The notes below the pieces were generated by a model, which saw only the letters and a program-made list of their open reading frames with translations, made no database searches and was not told the origin of the DNA. Below, in pieces: positions 1 through 8,024 of a stretch of DNA of 64,000 nucleotides; position 1 is the first letter of the stretch, and each line of letters begins with the position of its first letter. The stretch is from positions 3,348,001 to 3,412,000 of the forward strand of contig NZ_CP107976.1 in the NCBI RefSeq assembly GCF_036099295.1, read 5' to 3'. This stretch comes from Streptomyces sp. NBC_00358 (lineage in GTDB: Bacteria; Actinomycetota; Actinomycetes; Streptomycetales; Streptomycetaceae). The translations under genes were made by a program, and so were the position numbers.

Positions 1-2398
1 CGGGAGCCCGGTAGCCGCGAGTCGACTTCAGCAGGCCGGCCCGACCCGCCGCCCAGCGAACGGGGGACAGGACCCGGTGACTGAGCCCCGTGTCGATGTC
101 CGTGCAGAGCCAGCTGCCTTCCTGGTCAAGCCTGATCAGTCCTTCCGTCCACCGCTCGCGTATAAGTTCAGACGCGCCCGCCTCCTGCAACATCAGGAGT
201 GCCGAGAAAGGACCGGGGCCGTCTCCCCTGTCGAACTCGACCTGCTCGACGGGGCGCTCTCCGGGCCCAAGCCTCCGGTTCACCTCGTCCAGCACGTAAT
301 GGCAGTAGTCCTCGAAGTGGACCTCGTCCTCGAGCGAGTACGAACCCACCGGCTCGGTAATGACGCCTGCCGCGTGTGCGAGCTGGGGCACGCACCTCGT
401 CCCGTCCAGGACTCGATCGGGTGCGCTGTCGCCGAGGCCGTCGATATCCAGCACATACGTGGGCAAGGCCCAACCACCGTCGCGTGTCGGAACCCTGAGA
501 GCACCCGCCTTGTTGCCAGCCACGACCTTCTGTGCCTGCGCCATAGGCGCCTCAGTCGCCGCCTTCCAGAACTTCGGAAGTTCGTCATCCTCCGACTCCG
601 GTGACAGCATGGCCATCCTGGCCTCGAACTTCGCGAGCGAGTCCAAGTCCCGGAACCCTCTGTCGGAGAGCTTCCTTTCCACGCCTGGAATCGCAAGGAA
701 GCTCGGTTCGACGAAGCAAGCCCCCTCTACGTCGATACCGTCCGCTCGATGGAGGTAGACCTGTCCACGGTCTCTGATGGACCGCATACCATCGGTCGTC
801 GGTACAACCTTTGCAGAGTCAAGGCCGTTCGGATTGCGCACGACGAAATCGAGAGCCTTACCAGCAGAGGCCATGTCCGTTCCCTCTGCCCACTCACGCA
901 GCCACGACAAGATTCCCCTCTTGTTGCGAATGCTCTCCAACGCCTTCTTTTCGTCCCTGGGCCGCGAGTCGGAGAAGGCGGGAGAGACGCTGCACAAGTA
1001 GATAGTCCTCAGTCGCGCCACCCGCTGAGAGCTGGCATAGCAGCGCCAGTGTGGCACGTCATCATCGGTGTTGGGCGACTTGATCCACTCTTCGTGATCG
1101 CGCTCAGATGCGCTGTTGACACCGAAGTCAAGGGGACGAAGCTCCGGTGGTGTGCGTAGCGCACCGGTCGCGTCGGGAATCAGCGCTTTCTCGCATCCGA
1201 GCTGCGGGACATAGACACAGAGGATTTCGTCGCCGAAGGAGTGTGCCTCACGACCACGCGCCGGCATGTAGTCCAAGTGTGCTGCCGGATCATCGGCGGA
1301 AGAGATCTTCGGCAAAGCGTGGAGGAACATCTCGGAGAGAGTCACAAGGATCTCTCGGTTGTATCTGTTCGCGAGCAGGGTGGTGCGGTCGTCGTTGACG
1401 CTCCAGGGGGCATTGAAGAGGGCGGAGGCCGATGTCCTGTCCTGGAGCGGGAAGTACGACCAGAACTCGCCCGTTCTCAGTTGAGCGAAGCGCGCCGGCA
1501 TCGCAACCGTGACCTTCATTCGGTCACGTGACACCGCTTCACCCACCTCAATCCGAGCCTCGGGACTGGGTGTATGCATTCGGTTCTCGACGTACCACTC
1601 GTCGTGGTCGCCCTCGGGACGCTCGATCCGGAACCTGCCATCGCCCAGGTCACGCGACACATGACTCGTCACGAAGTTCGCGTCGGCTCCGACGACCCGG
1701 AGTCGGATCTCACGCACCGAGTTGACAAAGAGGAGGAACTCGGAGCGGAATTCCTCGATCTCCTTCTTGAGGTTCTCCAGCCTAGTCGCATTCGGCAGTC
1801 TGACGATCGTCACCGCCCACTCCGCCAGCTCGGCCAGGATCGGGTCCTTTACAAACTCGGCCTCTGCATTGATCCGGGTCAGGGTCCTCAGGACCGGGAG
1901 TCTCTTGGGCGCAGGGGCGATCGTCGCGATCGCCGTCTTTGCCTTTGAGGAGTTGAATTCGAAGGCGACCGATCGACTGAATACCTGCGGGGTATCGGTG
2001 ACCGCGAGTACCGACTTGAAACCGAGCCCGAAGCGCCCGATCTCGTCGCCTCGCTTACCACTGAGATGCGCGTGAGCGAGCGTGGTGAGGCCGCTTCGGG
2101 AGAACGGACGGCCAGCGTTCGCGCAGTACAGTGTCTGACGGTCGAGGTCGAGGACGATCTCAACCCGCCCCGCCCCCTCCTCGCGCTCGTCAGCCCCCGA
2201 CATCGCGTCAGCCGCGTTCTGCACCAGTTCCAGAAGCGTGCGGTTCGAGTAACCGCCAACCCGGATGGACTCCTCTTGGTTGGCGTGCTCCGTAATCAGG
2301 TTCGAATTCGCGCGATACGAGTTGATCGCCCGCTCGAAGAGTTCATCAACCTCGCGGGCCAATCCCGCGTCGGGCACCCAATCGGCATTCTTCCTCAT
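1..2398 (-). CDS. Sacsin/HSP90-like ATP-binding protein (C-terminus beyond window)
   Basis: The reverse frame is open from an ATG at 2398 to the window edge, about 799 codons, so the C-terminus is missing. Residues about 45-120 carry a GHKL/HSP90-type ATPase fold. The N-box is LLELVQNAADAM, followed by NAGRPF in place of the usual DxGxG, and then a glycine-rich lid GRFGLGFKSV. This arrangement is typical of bacterial proteins with a sacsin N-terminal ATP-binding-like domain. The rest (about residues 130-799) has no motif I recognise. Such proteins are large, usually cytoplasmic, and often found in defence islands; their biochemistry is mostly unknown. Base composition is clearly lower in G+C than the rest of the window, and the gene sits just inside an attachment-site remnant, so acquisition by transfer is likely. 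The domain call is firm; any antiphage role is inference. Confidence 0.85.
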   Translation of the reverse strand, partial: MRKNADWVPDAGLAREVDELFERAINSYRANSNLITEHANQEESIRVGGYSNRTLLELVQNAADAMSGADEREEGAGRVEIVLDLDRQTLYCANAGRPFSRSGLTTLAHAHLSGKRGDEIGRFGLGFKSVLAVTDTPQVFSRSVAFEFNSSKAKTAIATIAPAPKRLPVLRTLTRINAEAEFVKDPILAELAEWAVTIVRLPNATRLENLKKEIEEFRSEFLLFVNSVREIRLRVVGADANFVTSHVSRDLGDGRFRIERPEGDHDEWYVENRMHTPSPEARIEVGEAVSRDRMKVTVAMPARFAQLRTGEFWSYFPLQDRTSASALFNAPWSVNDDRTTLLANRYNREILVTLSEMFLHALPKISSADDPAAHLDYMPARGREAHSFGDEILCVYVPQLGCEKALIPDATGALRTPPELRPLDFGVNSASERDHEEWIKSPNTDDDVPHWRCYASSQRVARLRTIYLCSVSPAFSDSRPRDEKKALESIRNKRGILSWLREWAEGTDMASAGKALDFVVRNPNGLDSAKVVPTTDGMRSIRDRGQVYLHRADGIDVEGACFVEPSFLAIPGVERKLSDRGFRDLDSLAKFEARMAMLSPESEDDELPKFWKAATEAPMAQAQKVVAGNKAGALRVPTRDGGWALPTYVLDIDGLGDSAPDRVLDGTRCVPQLAHAAGVITEPVGSYSLEDEVHFEDYCHYVLDEVNRRLGPGERPVEQVEFDRGDGPGPFSALLMLQEAGASELIRERWTEGLIRLDQEGSWLCTDIDTGLSHRVLSPVRWAAGRAGLLKSTRGYRAP

Positions 2399-3520
2399 CA
2401 CGGCTGCGCCGCCCCCACTCCCGATACCACAATTTGCCAATATCAGACCTGCGCCTATGCGGTTCCTGAACATCGATTGCCGATGTTGGGACAGGGCGCG
2501 ATATCACACACTGTCGACCCGCCGTGGACGGTAAGCCCAGCCAACGACATCCCGCTCCCGCGGGATGCTCAGGTGGCGGTTGACACGCGGGCGCCAGAAC
2601 GCCCAAATTGCCGCAGGGGGCGGACTCGCCGCCCTTGATGCAGGGTGTTCCGACCGCAGGTCGATACGAGCGCCGTCGATCCACCCCATGGTCCGGAACC
2701 GCTCGACCGACCTCGGCGACGTTTGTCGTCAGAGGCAGGTCGGCGTCACCCCACCCCGACACACAGATGTACATGGCTCCTCTTGCGTCAGCGGGAGGTC
2801 AACGACCGACCCAGGCGCTCCGCCTGAACGCGCGCCAGACACACAACGATCTTCACAGTTCCCCCGCATTCGCGAAGCTCAAGAGTTCAACAAATCTCCG
2901 CCACGGGGAACCCCCCGTTACCGATTCGCAATCCGGAGATCAGGTACAGCATGCGGCCCAGAACCAGCACGTCGTCAAGGGTTTTGCCTGCCAGGCAAAG
3001 CGCACCCACCCGGGGACCGCGTCGACCGTGCGCAACTGGATGCCCCAACAGCAACCAGACGCCTTTGGCTCAGTGCACATCAACCGGCCTTCACAAGTCT
3101 CCCTGCTCGCGCTTCGTAAAGGCTCCAGCAACTCCTAGCCAGGTGGAAGCGGTTCTGCCGAATCGAGCTACGTCGATCGGGGCACAGCAGTGGTGGAGTG
3201 CGCCCATCGTGCGCCCCTGTACCACCACACTGCGCCCCCGTCAGCTACAGGTCAGCCGGCGATGGTCACCCCAACCCCGCACTGCCGTAGGCGCCTTCAC
3301 CCCGGCCTCACGGACGCGGCTTCATGTAGCTTGTCGACACTCCCACCACGGAGCAGGCATTGCCCCCGTGTGCCGAGTCATGACGACCGAGGTGACGACC
3401 TCCGTCGTCCGACGAACGCAACGAACACCCCCGCGGAGCGGTGGACCATACGTGGACACGGAACCGTCCGCTGCCAGTCCATACGTCCATGACCTGTGGA
3501 ATTTCCGCATCGAGAAGGGC
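2399..3520. other. Low-GC stretch without a convincing gene
   Basis: The stretch between the ATPase gene and the tRNA fragment has only short frames whose codon use and translations look random. The part just right of 2398 should hold the promoter of the reverse-strand ATPase gene. A reverse-strand stretch near 2900-2985 shows TTGACG at about 2972-2977. A 17-bp palindrome lies at 2983-2999. The lower G+C matches the ATPase gene, so this looks like element DNA, possibly containing decayed genes. Confidence 0.5.
2983..2999. repeat. 17-bp perfect palindrome
   Basis: TTTGCCTG-C-CAGGCAAA is a perfect inverted repeat with one central base. It lies in the gene-poor island DNA. It could be an operator half-site pair or a recombination arm site; nothing else nearby decides between these. 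Confidence 0.5.
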
Positions 3521-3564
3521 CCTCCGGAGCCGTGTGCGCAGGTTCGAATCCTGCCGGGGGCACC
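3521..3564 (+). mobile_element. tRNA-Arg(CCG) 3' half: attachment-site remnant
   Basis: The segment contains an anticodon loop CTCCGGA (anticodon CCG), the 3' anticodon stem GCCGT, a T-arm with GGTTCGAATCC, the 3' acceptor strand CGGGGGC, discriminator A and CC. The 5' half is absent: upstream there is no GCCCCCG acceptor strand and no D-arm. Identity to a tRNA begins at the anticodon loop, which is the usual crossover core of tyrosine integrases that use tRNA genes. A terminator follows directly. I read it as the displaced 3' copy left at one edge of an integrated element. The low-GC DNA lies to its left. Confidence 0.85.
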
Positions 3565-3580
3565 CCTCATAAGGTGCCCA

Positions 3581-3620
3581 AAGACCCCGTCACCAGCGGA
3601 AACGCTGAGGCCGGGGTCTT
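3581..3620 (+). terminator. Hairpin after the tRNA fragment
   Basis: AAGACCCCG at 3581-3589 pairs with CGGGGTCTT at 3612-3620. It is probably the original terminator of the tRNA-Arg gene, which supports the chromosome being on the right side of the att core. A smaller inverted repeat, GGGCACC/GGTGCCC, lies just before it at 3559-3580. Confidence 0.75.
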
Positions 3621-3804
3621 CGCGTATCTACAGTCCTGTGCAGCCGAATGCCGCCCTGAGCCGCCCCGAGTGGCCCTATGGCGGCGTCTGTCGACCAATC
3701 ACGGAAAGGATCTTGGAGTGTTTTCCCTGGTCAGTCGCCGCAAACGGCTGAGGCCTCCCGTAAAGACCCCCGGAAAGGTCCACGGGCCCGGTCCACGCTG
3801 CGGG

Positions 3805-4185
3805 TCAGGCGCGGATCTCGCGGATCAGAGTGCCGTCTCCGTCGTAGAGCTCAAGGGAGAAGTCGAACCCCGAGCGGTGAAGGAGGGCGCCGAGCTCGTC
3901 GTAACGCTCGGGGTCCACAACCCCGTTCAGCAAGACCTCTGAACTCTCGATGGGGTCGATCTCCACCTGGCACCAGGCGGGCTCCAGCTCGTAGCCGTGC
4001 CAGGAGGACGACCTCGACCGCCAGCCGGCCCGCACGAATCGATCGGCCACAGTTGAAGCGTCCCGGCAACCGCGCACGATTCCGGACACATTGTTGCCGA
4101 CCTCGACCCATCGGCGATCAAGTTCCGTGCCCTCGTCGGGTATGTCCACGCACGGAGTATGAAGCACAGGGGCAACCACGATCAC
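3805..4185 (-). CDS. Hypothetical protein, 126 aa
   Basis: This is a small soluble acidic protein. It starts at GTG 4185, which overlaps the stop of the integrase remnant, and ends with GDGTLIREIRA. It has no signal peptide, no membrane segment and no motif I recognise. The middle is mixed, with several Trp and Cys residues (WHGYELEPAWCQVE), and the C-terminal half looks like an alpha/beta fold. Codon use is GC-biased but weaker than in core neighbours, consistent with an island-edge gene. Internal GTG codons could also serve as starts. It lies between the att remnant and the integrase remnant and may be cargo of the same element. Function unknown. Confidence 0.6.
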   Translation of the reverse strand: MIVVAPVLHTPCVDIPDEGTELDRRWVEVGNNVSGIVRGCRDASTVADRFVRAGWRSRSSSWHGYELEPAWCQVEIDPIESSEVLLNGVVDPERYDELGALLHRSGFDFSLELYDGDGTLIREIRA

Positions 4186-4395
4186 TCGCGTGCGCGGAGC
4201 ACGTCCTCGGTGCGGTGGTTGGCCACTTCCTGGCGCCCGTCCGGGCGGTTCGATTACCGGCCGAGCAGACCTCGACGTTGTTGCCCGTCCGTTCGGCGGC
4301 CTCGGTCGGGTCGACCCCGGCGTTGAGTCATGTCGACAGGGCGGAGTGGCGAAGGTCCTACGGTCGACGGGCCAGTGGTGAAGCCACCGCGGTGC
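4182..4395 (-). pseudogene. Decayed tyrosine integrase, C-terminal fragment
   Basis: Reverse translation across two frames gives the box-II region of a Streptomyces element integrase: DLRHSALST, then a stop, then LNAGVDPTEAAERTGNNVEV. After a frameshift it continues LLGR, stop, and DGRQEVANHRTEDVLRARE before the final TGA at 4182. Living relatives read DLRHxxxSTWLNxGVxxxxVAExxGxSVEVLLxxYAKCLDG. At least three in-frame stops or shifts are present, and the catalytic Tyr codon region (RYAKC) is damaged. Only the last 70 or so residues survive. It lies about 0.6 kb from the tRNA-Arg att remnant and is probably the dead integrase of an element that once used such a site. Confidence 0.8.
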
Positions 4396-4514
4396 GACCT
4401 TCCCGTGGGAGAGGCGGCGGGTATCGGCCAGTTCGCGTCGGGTCAGGCCCGCGCGGGCGGTGATCTCACGGCGCAGCCGCCTGATGAAACGGTGTCACAG
4501 ATTTCTCCCCTTCC

Positions 4515-4564
4515 GGTCGGGGCCTGTGCACGGCGCGGGTTCACGCCGTGCACAGGCCCCGACC
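4515..4564. terminator. 21-bp perfect inverted repeat
   Basis: GGTCGGGGCCTGTGCACGGCG at 4515-4535 is matched perfectly by its complement at 4544-4564, around an 8-nt loop. There is no U-tract, but Streptomyces terminators often lack one. It stands upstream of the decayed integrase and no intact gene ends here, so it may be a leftover terminator of the element or a protein-binding site. Confidence 0.6.
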
Positions 4565-4614
4565 AGAGAGGCCGCCGCCCTGTCTTCGTCGGCCCGACCC
4601 CACCCGGCGGCGGG

Positions 4615-4686
4615 CCAACGGCAACCGCAACGCCAGCGCCAGCGCCAGCGCCAGCGCCAACGGCAACGGCAACGGCAACGGCAACG
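4615..4686. repeat. Hexanucleotide tandem repeat
   Basis: There are about twelve 6-bp units, mainly GCCAGC and GGCAAC variants, in one run. It is not inside a convincing gene. Tracts of this type change length by replication slippage. Confidence 0.8.
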
Positions 4687-5069
4687 GGGCAGGAAGTCAG
4701 AGACCCCTTCTGTGACTGGACGGTCGGCTTCAGGTTTTAGGGTGTGCCCAGCGCGAGGGTCGGCTGGTGCTCCGGGTGGCCGGCAGGTGATGTACGGCCG
4801 CCGCGATCCGCTCGCCGACCGCCCGTTCCCGAGGTGGTGCCGCAGCCTACGCACGCGAGCCGGTGTGCTCAAGCAATGCGGTGTGGCGCCTGCTCGGCGG
4901 CGGCGGGCAGTCTGCGAGAAGGGGGCGCGGGAGGCGCTGAAGCGGGTGATTCCCTGGTGACCCGCGTGTTCGCCGGTGGTGCGGTGACTTCCGCGGAACC
5001 GTGAACTCTTTGGAGTCCATCGGGGAACAGCAGGTGACACGCACTCACCGACGAGTCAGGGGAAGCATT

Positions 5070-5678
5070 GTGAGCGGACCACCACCGCCGCCTACGGCCG
5101 GGACGGGGGACGACGCGGAGATAGTCGTGCAGTCGTTGGAGCAGTCGGAGCTGTTCGCCCTGCTCTATGACCGCTACGCCCCCGACATCCACCGCTACGC
5201 GGCCCGTCGCCTGGGCGACAGCGCCGCAGACGACATCACCGCCGACACCTTCCTGGTCGCTTTCCGGATCCGGTCCCGCTACGACCGCACGCGTGCCAAC
5301 GCGCGCCCCTGGTTGTACGGCATCGCAGGAAACCTCATCGGCAAGCAGCGCCGCGCCGAGGTGCGGGCGCTCAGGGCGCTCGCCCGCACCGGCCACGACC
5401 CGCTCGCCGCGTCCGGGGGCGAGTTCTGGCTGGAGGACGCCGACAGCCGGATCGCGGCGCAGGGCCCGCTGGCCGGCGCCCTCGCGGGACTGTCGGCGCC
5501 GGACCGGCACGTCCTGCTGCTCGTCGCCTGGGCCGAACTCACCTACCAGGAGGTCGCGGAGGCGTTGGACATACCGGTCGGCACGGTTCGCTCGCGGCTC
5601 AACCGGGCGCGCCGCAAGGTACGTACGGCACTGGGTGCCGATCCTGCATTCGTGATCGACGTGGCGGAGGTGGCGTAG
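5070..5678 (+). CDS. ECF RNA polymerase sigma factor
   Basis: A sigma-70-family extracytoplasmic-function factor of about 202 residues. Region 2 runs from LYDRYAPDIHRYAARRLGD through ADDITADTFLVAFR to ARPWLYGIAGNLI. Region 4 is the helix-turn-helix LTYQEVAEALDIPVGTVRSR followed by LNRARRKVR. The start is taken at GTG 5070, with AGGGGAAG just upstream; an ATG at 5001 in the same frame would add 23 residues unlike the family. The stop is 2 bp before the next gene, a CU044_5270 protein with one membrane segment. This sigma/CU044_5270 pairing is common in actinomycetes, and the partner probably controls the sigma factor. The target promoter and signal are unknown. Confidence 0.92.
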   Translation: MSGPPPPPTAGTGDDAEIVVQSLEQSELFALLYDRYAPDIHRYAARRLGDSAADDITADTFLVAFRIRSRYDRTRANARPWLYGIAGNLIGKQRRAEVRALRALARTGHDPLAASGGEFWLEDADSRIAAQGPLAGALAGLSAPDRHVLLLVAWAELTYQEVAEALDIPVGTVRSRLNRARRKVRTALGADPAFVIDVAEVA

Positions 5679-5680
5679 CC

Positions 5681-6646
5681 ATGGACGAGATGACCGAGGT
5701 GCGCGAGCTGCGTGCCCACGTGCCGGTGCCCGACCGGGCCCGGCTCGCACCGGGACGGGCGCGGCTCACCGAGGCCGCGCGGGTCAGGGAATCGCGCCAC
5801 GCGTTGTGGCGACGGCGGGAGTTCGCGATCGTCGCGGTCGTGGCCGCGGTGACCGCCGTCGCCGTCACCGCCGGCCTGCTGGTGGGCGGGAAAGGCACGG
5901 GACGCGGGGTGCGGCCCGCGGCCACGCCGAGCGTGCGCTTCAAGGGGGTGAGCGCGGCCGAATTCCTGCGGCAGGCCGCTGACGCGGTCCAGGTGCAGCC
6001 GGACCGCGCCGTTCCGTCGGCAAAGCAGTGGATCTACACCAAGTCGGCGCAGGAGCCTTCGGACAAGTCCCACGGCCTTCCGGCCGAGCAGGAGAACTGG
6101 ATCCGGTACGACGGCTCCGCCAGCGCCTCCCGGATCGGAGACGAGCCGCTCTACATCACCAAGATGCATCTGGAGAACGGCGGCGAGGGCGACGACCGCT
6201 CGGCGCGCGAGATGTACCGGGTCCTCATCGCTCTGCCGGCCGACGGCAGGGGGACGCTGAAGGCGCTCCGGGAGCAGAACGCCATCGCCGACTCCAAGAA
6301 GGTCTCACAGGCAGACAACGACTACGTCGAGATCAGCGTCCTGTTGTCGGCCGACGTGATGCCGGCCGAGGGCCTGGCCTCCCTCTACCGCGCCCTCGCA
6401 CTCGTACCGGGCGGAAAGGTCACCGACCACCTGGTCAGGACCGCCGCCGGACGCCGGGTGATCGCCCTGGACTACAACCGCGGGGAGAACCCCAAGGCGA
6501 GTGGAGCGATCCATGACCAGTGGCTGATCGACCCGCAGACCTACCGGATCGTCGGCATGCGGATGGTCGCAGGCGACGGCAAGGTCTTCGGCGGCGACTC
6601 GCTCGTCACGACGGCTGTGGTGGACCGGGCGGGCGACCGCGGCTGA
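5681..6646 (+). CDS. CU044_5270 family membrane protein
   Basis: A 321-residue protein with an N-terminal cytoplasmic part rich in Arg, one transmembrane segment (about residues 48-69, FAIVAVVAAVTAVAVTAGLL), and an exported domain of about 250 residues. It starts 2 bp after the sigma-factor stop, so the two are co-translated. The type II topology and position match the CU044_5270 family found beside ECF sigma factors, which probably acts as an anti-sigma or signal-sensing protein. No zinc-binding HxxxCxxC motif is present, so it is not a classical ZAS anti-sigma factor. A hairpin at 6660-6692 ends the operon. Confidence 0.8.
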   Translation: MDEMTEVRELRAHVPVPDRARLAPGRARLTEAARVRESRHALWRRREFAIVAVVAAVTAVAVTAGLLVGGKGTGRGVRPAATPSVRFKGVSAAEFLRQAADAVQVQPDRAVPSAKQWIYTKSAQEPSDKSHGLPAEQENWIRYDGSASASRIGDEPLYITKMHLENGGEGDDRSAREMYRVLIALPADGRGTLKALREQNAIADSKKVSQADNDYVEISVLLSADVMPAEGLASLYRALALVPGGKVTDHLVRTAAGRRVIALDYNRGENPKASGAIHDQWLIDPQTYRIVGMRMVAGDGKVFGGDSLVTTAVVDRAGDRG

Positions 6647-6659
6647 CCACCCACGATTC

Positions 6660-6692
6660 CGGGCGGCCCGCACCACGGGGGCGGGCCGCCCG
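6660..6692 (+). terminator. Terminator of the sigma-factor operon
   Basis: CGGGCGGCCCGC pairs with GCGGGCCGCCCG around a short loop, 14 bp after the CU044_5270 stop. Confidence 0.8.
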
Positions 6693-6909
6693 TCTCCCGC
6701 CCCGGCGGTGGGAGCGGTGAGGACAGCCGCGCTGCTCGGCTCACCATGTCGCGACTTCACCCGGTCGGCGAGGCTGCCGGCTCGGGAGCAGGGGTCGCGG
6801 GCCGCCAGGTGGTCTCAAGTCCCGGGGAATCACCACGAGTAGACTGCGCAACCCCTGATCGTGGCTGCCCCTGCGCGAGCGCGAATGCGGAGTGCTGAGA
6901 GGACCTCGT

Positions 6910-7239
6910 ATGGCCACCCCGGAACAAGTGAGGGAAGCACTCACCCGAGAGCTTTCGGGACCGCAGAGCCAGGGAGGAGGGACCTCTCTTGACGTCCTTG
7001 AGGTGAACGTACCTTCTGTGTTCCCAGAGTTGCTTCTCAGGATCCGGGTCAGAGTCTCAGGGCAGCTCTGGGAAGTCTCACTCGACTACCAGGGCCAGGA
7101 AGCGAGTCTGGTGAGCGGAGACCTCGCCGACGACAACCTGGACTACCTCGGGTTCCTGATTCGAGTCCACCTGTTCGAGTGGTGGTACACGAAGGACACG
7201 GAGAAGTTCTCGGCGCGCATGGGGAAGAGACTGGACTGA
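6910..7239 (+). CDS. Hypothetical protein, 109 aa
   Basis: A small soluble protein starting MATPEQVREALTREL, preceded by GAGAGGA. An ATG at 6892 is also in frame but lacks a good ribosome site. The middle, VLEVNVPSVFPELLLRIRVRV, suggests beta-strands, and the end is aromatic (HLFEWWYTKDTEKFSARMGKRLD). Codon bias is weaker than in neighbours. No motif or family recognised. It stands alone between a terminator and a membrane-protein gene 240 bp downstream. Confidence 0.6.
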   Translation: MATPEQVREALTRELSGPQSQGGGTSLDVLEVNVPSVFPELLLRIRVRVSGQLWEVSLDYQGQEASLVSGDLADDNLDYLGFLIRVHLFEWWYTKDTEKFSARMGKRLD

Positions 7240-7480
7240 GGCTCCCTCCGCCCACCGTGCGGCGACCGGCGGCCTCTTGCGATGCCAACAGGCCTTGCCC
7301 AGCGCCGAGTTGGCCACTCGGCCGCTCTGGAGTCGTCGTCTTGCAGGAGCGCCGCCTACCGATGCCGTCGTAAACACGCCGCAGGTAGGCGTGCGGAGGC
7401 GCGGCTCCCGGGGCCCGGTGGGCATGCTCGGGCAGGGAAGCTGTGGGACGTGGTGCTGAGCCTTGGAGAGATGAGGCGGG

Positions 7481-7945
7481 ATGCGGGCCTGGTTGCGGCA
7501 AGGGATCTTCCAAGGACCTCAGTCCAGAACCCATCTGGAAGCGCTCAAGAGGCTCCAGCCCGAACCCCAGGACATGTACACCCACGACTATCTCTACGAC
7601 TGTCTCAGCGTGCTGGACTCCAAGGCCCAGGTGCTGCTCGCCTATGACGGCTTCCTGGTGGCCGCCGCCTCGGTCGTGCTGACCATTCTTCCCGGGGGTG
7701 CCGGCTCAACTACGCTTCTGGTCGCGGCTCTTGTCGCGAGCGGCCTCTCCGGGGCGCTGAGCCTCACGGTCGTGTCGGTGCACTGGACCGACACGTACGA
7801 CCTGGAACATCCGCATGAGATCTTCCCGCGGCTGCTGGAGGTCCGCAATCACCGGACGGTCAACTACCGCCTCTCCTGGGGCATCGCACAGATCGCCTCC
7901 CTTCTGCTGGTGTGCGGGGTTCTTGTGCATCTGCTGGGGTGGTAG
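7481..7945 (+). CDS. Small membrane protein with PycTM-like topology
   Basis: A protein of up to 154 residues. After a short polar N-terminus, LSVLDSKAQVLLAYDGFL leads into two adjacent membrane helices (about residues 50-100). A polar loop with HWTDTYDLEHPHEIFPRL and RTVNYRLSWG follows, and then a last helix to the C-terminus. The D-x-K-A-x-x-L-L-A-x-x-G start of the first helix and the loop/last-helix arrangement resemble the DUF5706/PycTM membrane effectors of Pycsar anti-phage systems. No nucleotide cyclase is next to it, so a complete Pycsar system is not present here. ATG 7481 follows a modest purine-rich site; ATG 7574 is an alternative start. The membrane call is firm; the family link is tentative. 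Confidence 0.65.
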   Translation: MRAWLRQGIFQGPQSRTHLEALKRLQPEPQDMYTHDYLYDCLSVLDSKAQVLLAYDGFLVAAASVVLTILPGGAGSTTLLVAALVASGLSGALSLTVVSVHWTDTYDLEHPHEIFPRLLEVRNHRTVNYRLSWGIAQIASLLLVCGVLVHLLGW

Positions 7946-8024
7946 GGGTACGACGGGGCGGGTGCAGGGGGTGCGGTTGTGGGGCGGGCGGACGCGCGGA
8001 CGCCCGGATCGTGCGGACCCGGGG

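Noticed and set aside
3521..3564. Complete tRNA-Arg gene
   Set aside because: The 5' acceptor strand, D-arm and 5' anticodon stem are missing.
3322..3570. Reverse open frame beginning MRGAPGRIRTCAHGSG
   Set aside because: It is the antisense of the tRNA fragment, a common false gene, with no other support.
4395..4500. Reverse HTH-like stretch (ITARAGLTRRELADTRRLS)
   Set aside because: Short, no start or stop context, and adjacent to a decayed gene; too weak to call.
7481..7945. Pycsar anti-phage system
   Set aside because: Only a PycTM-like protein; no nucleotide cyclase nearby.
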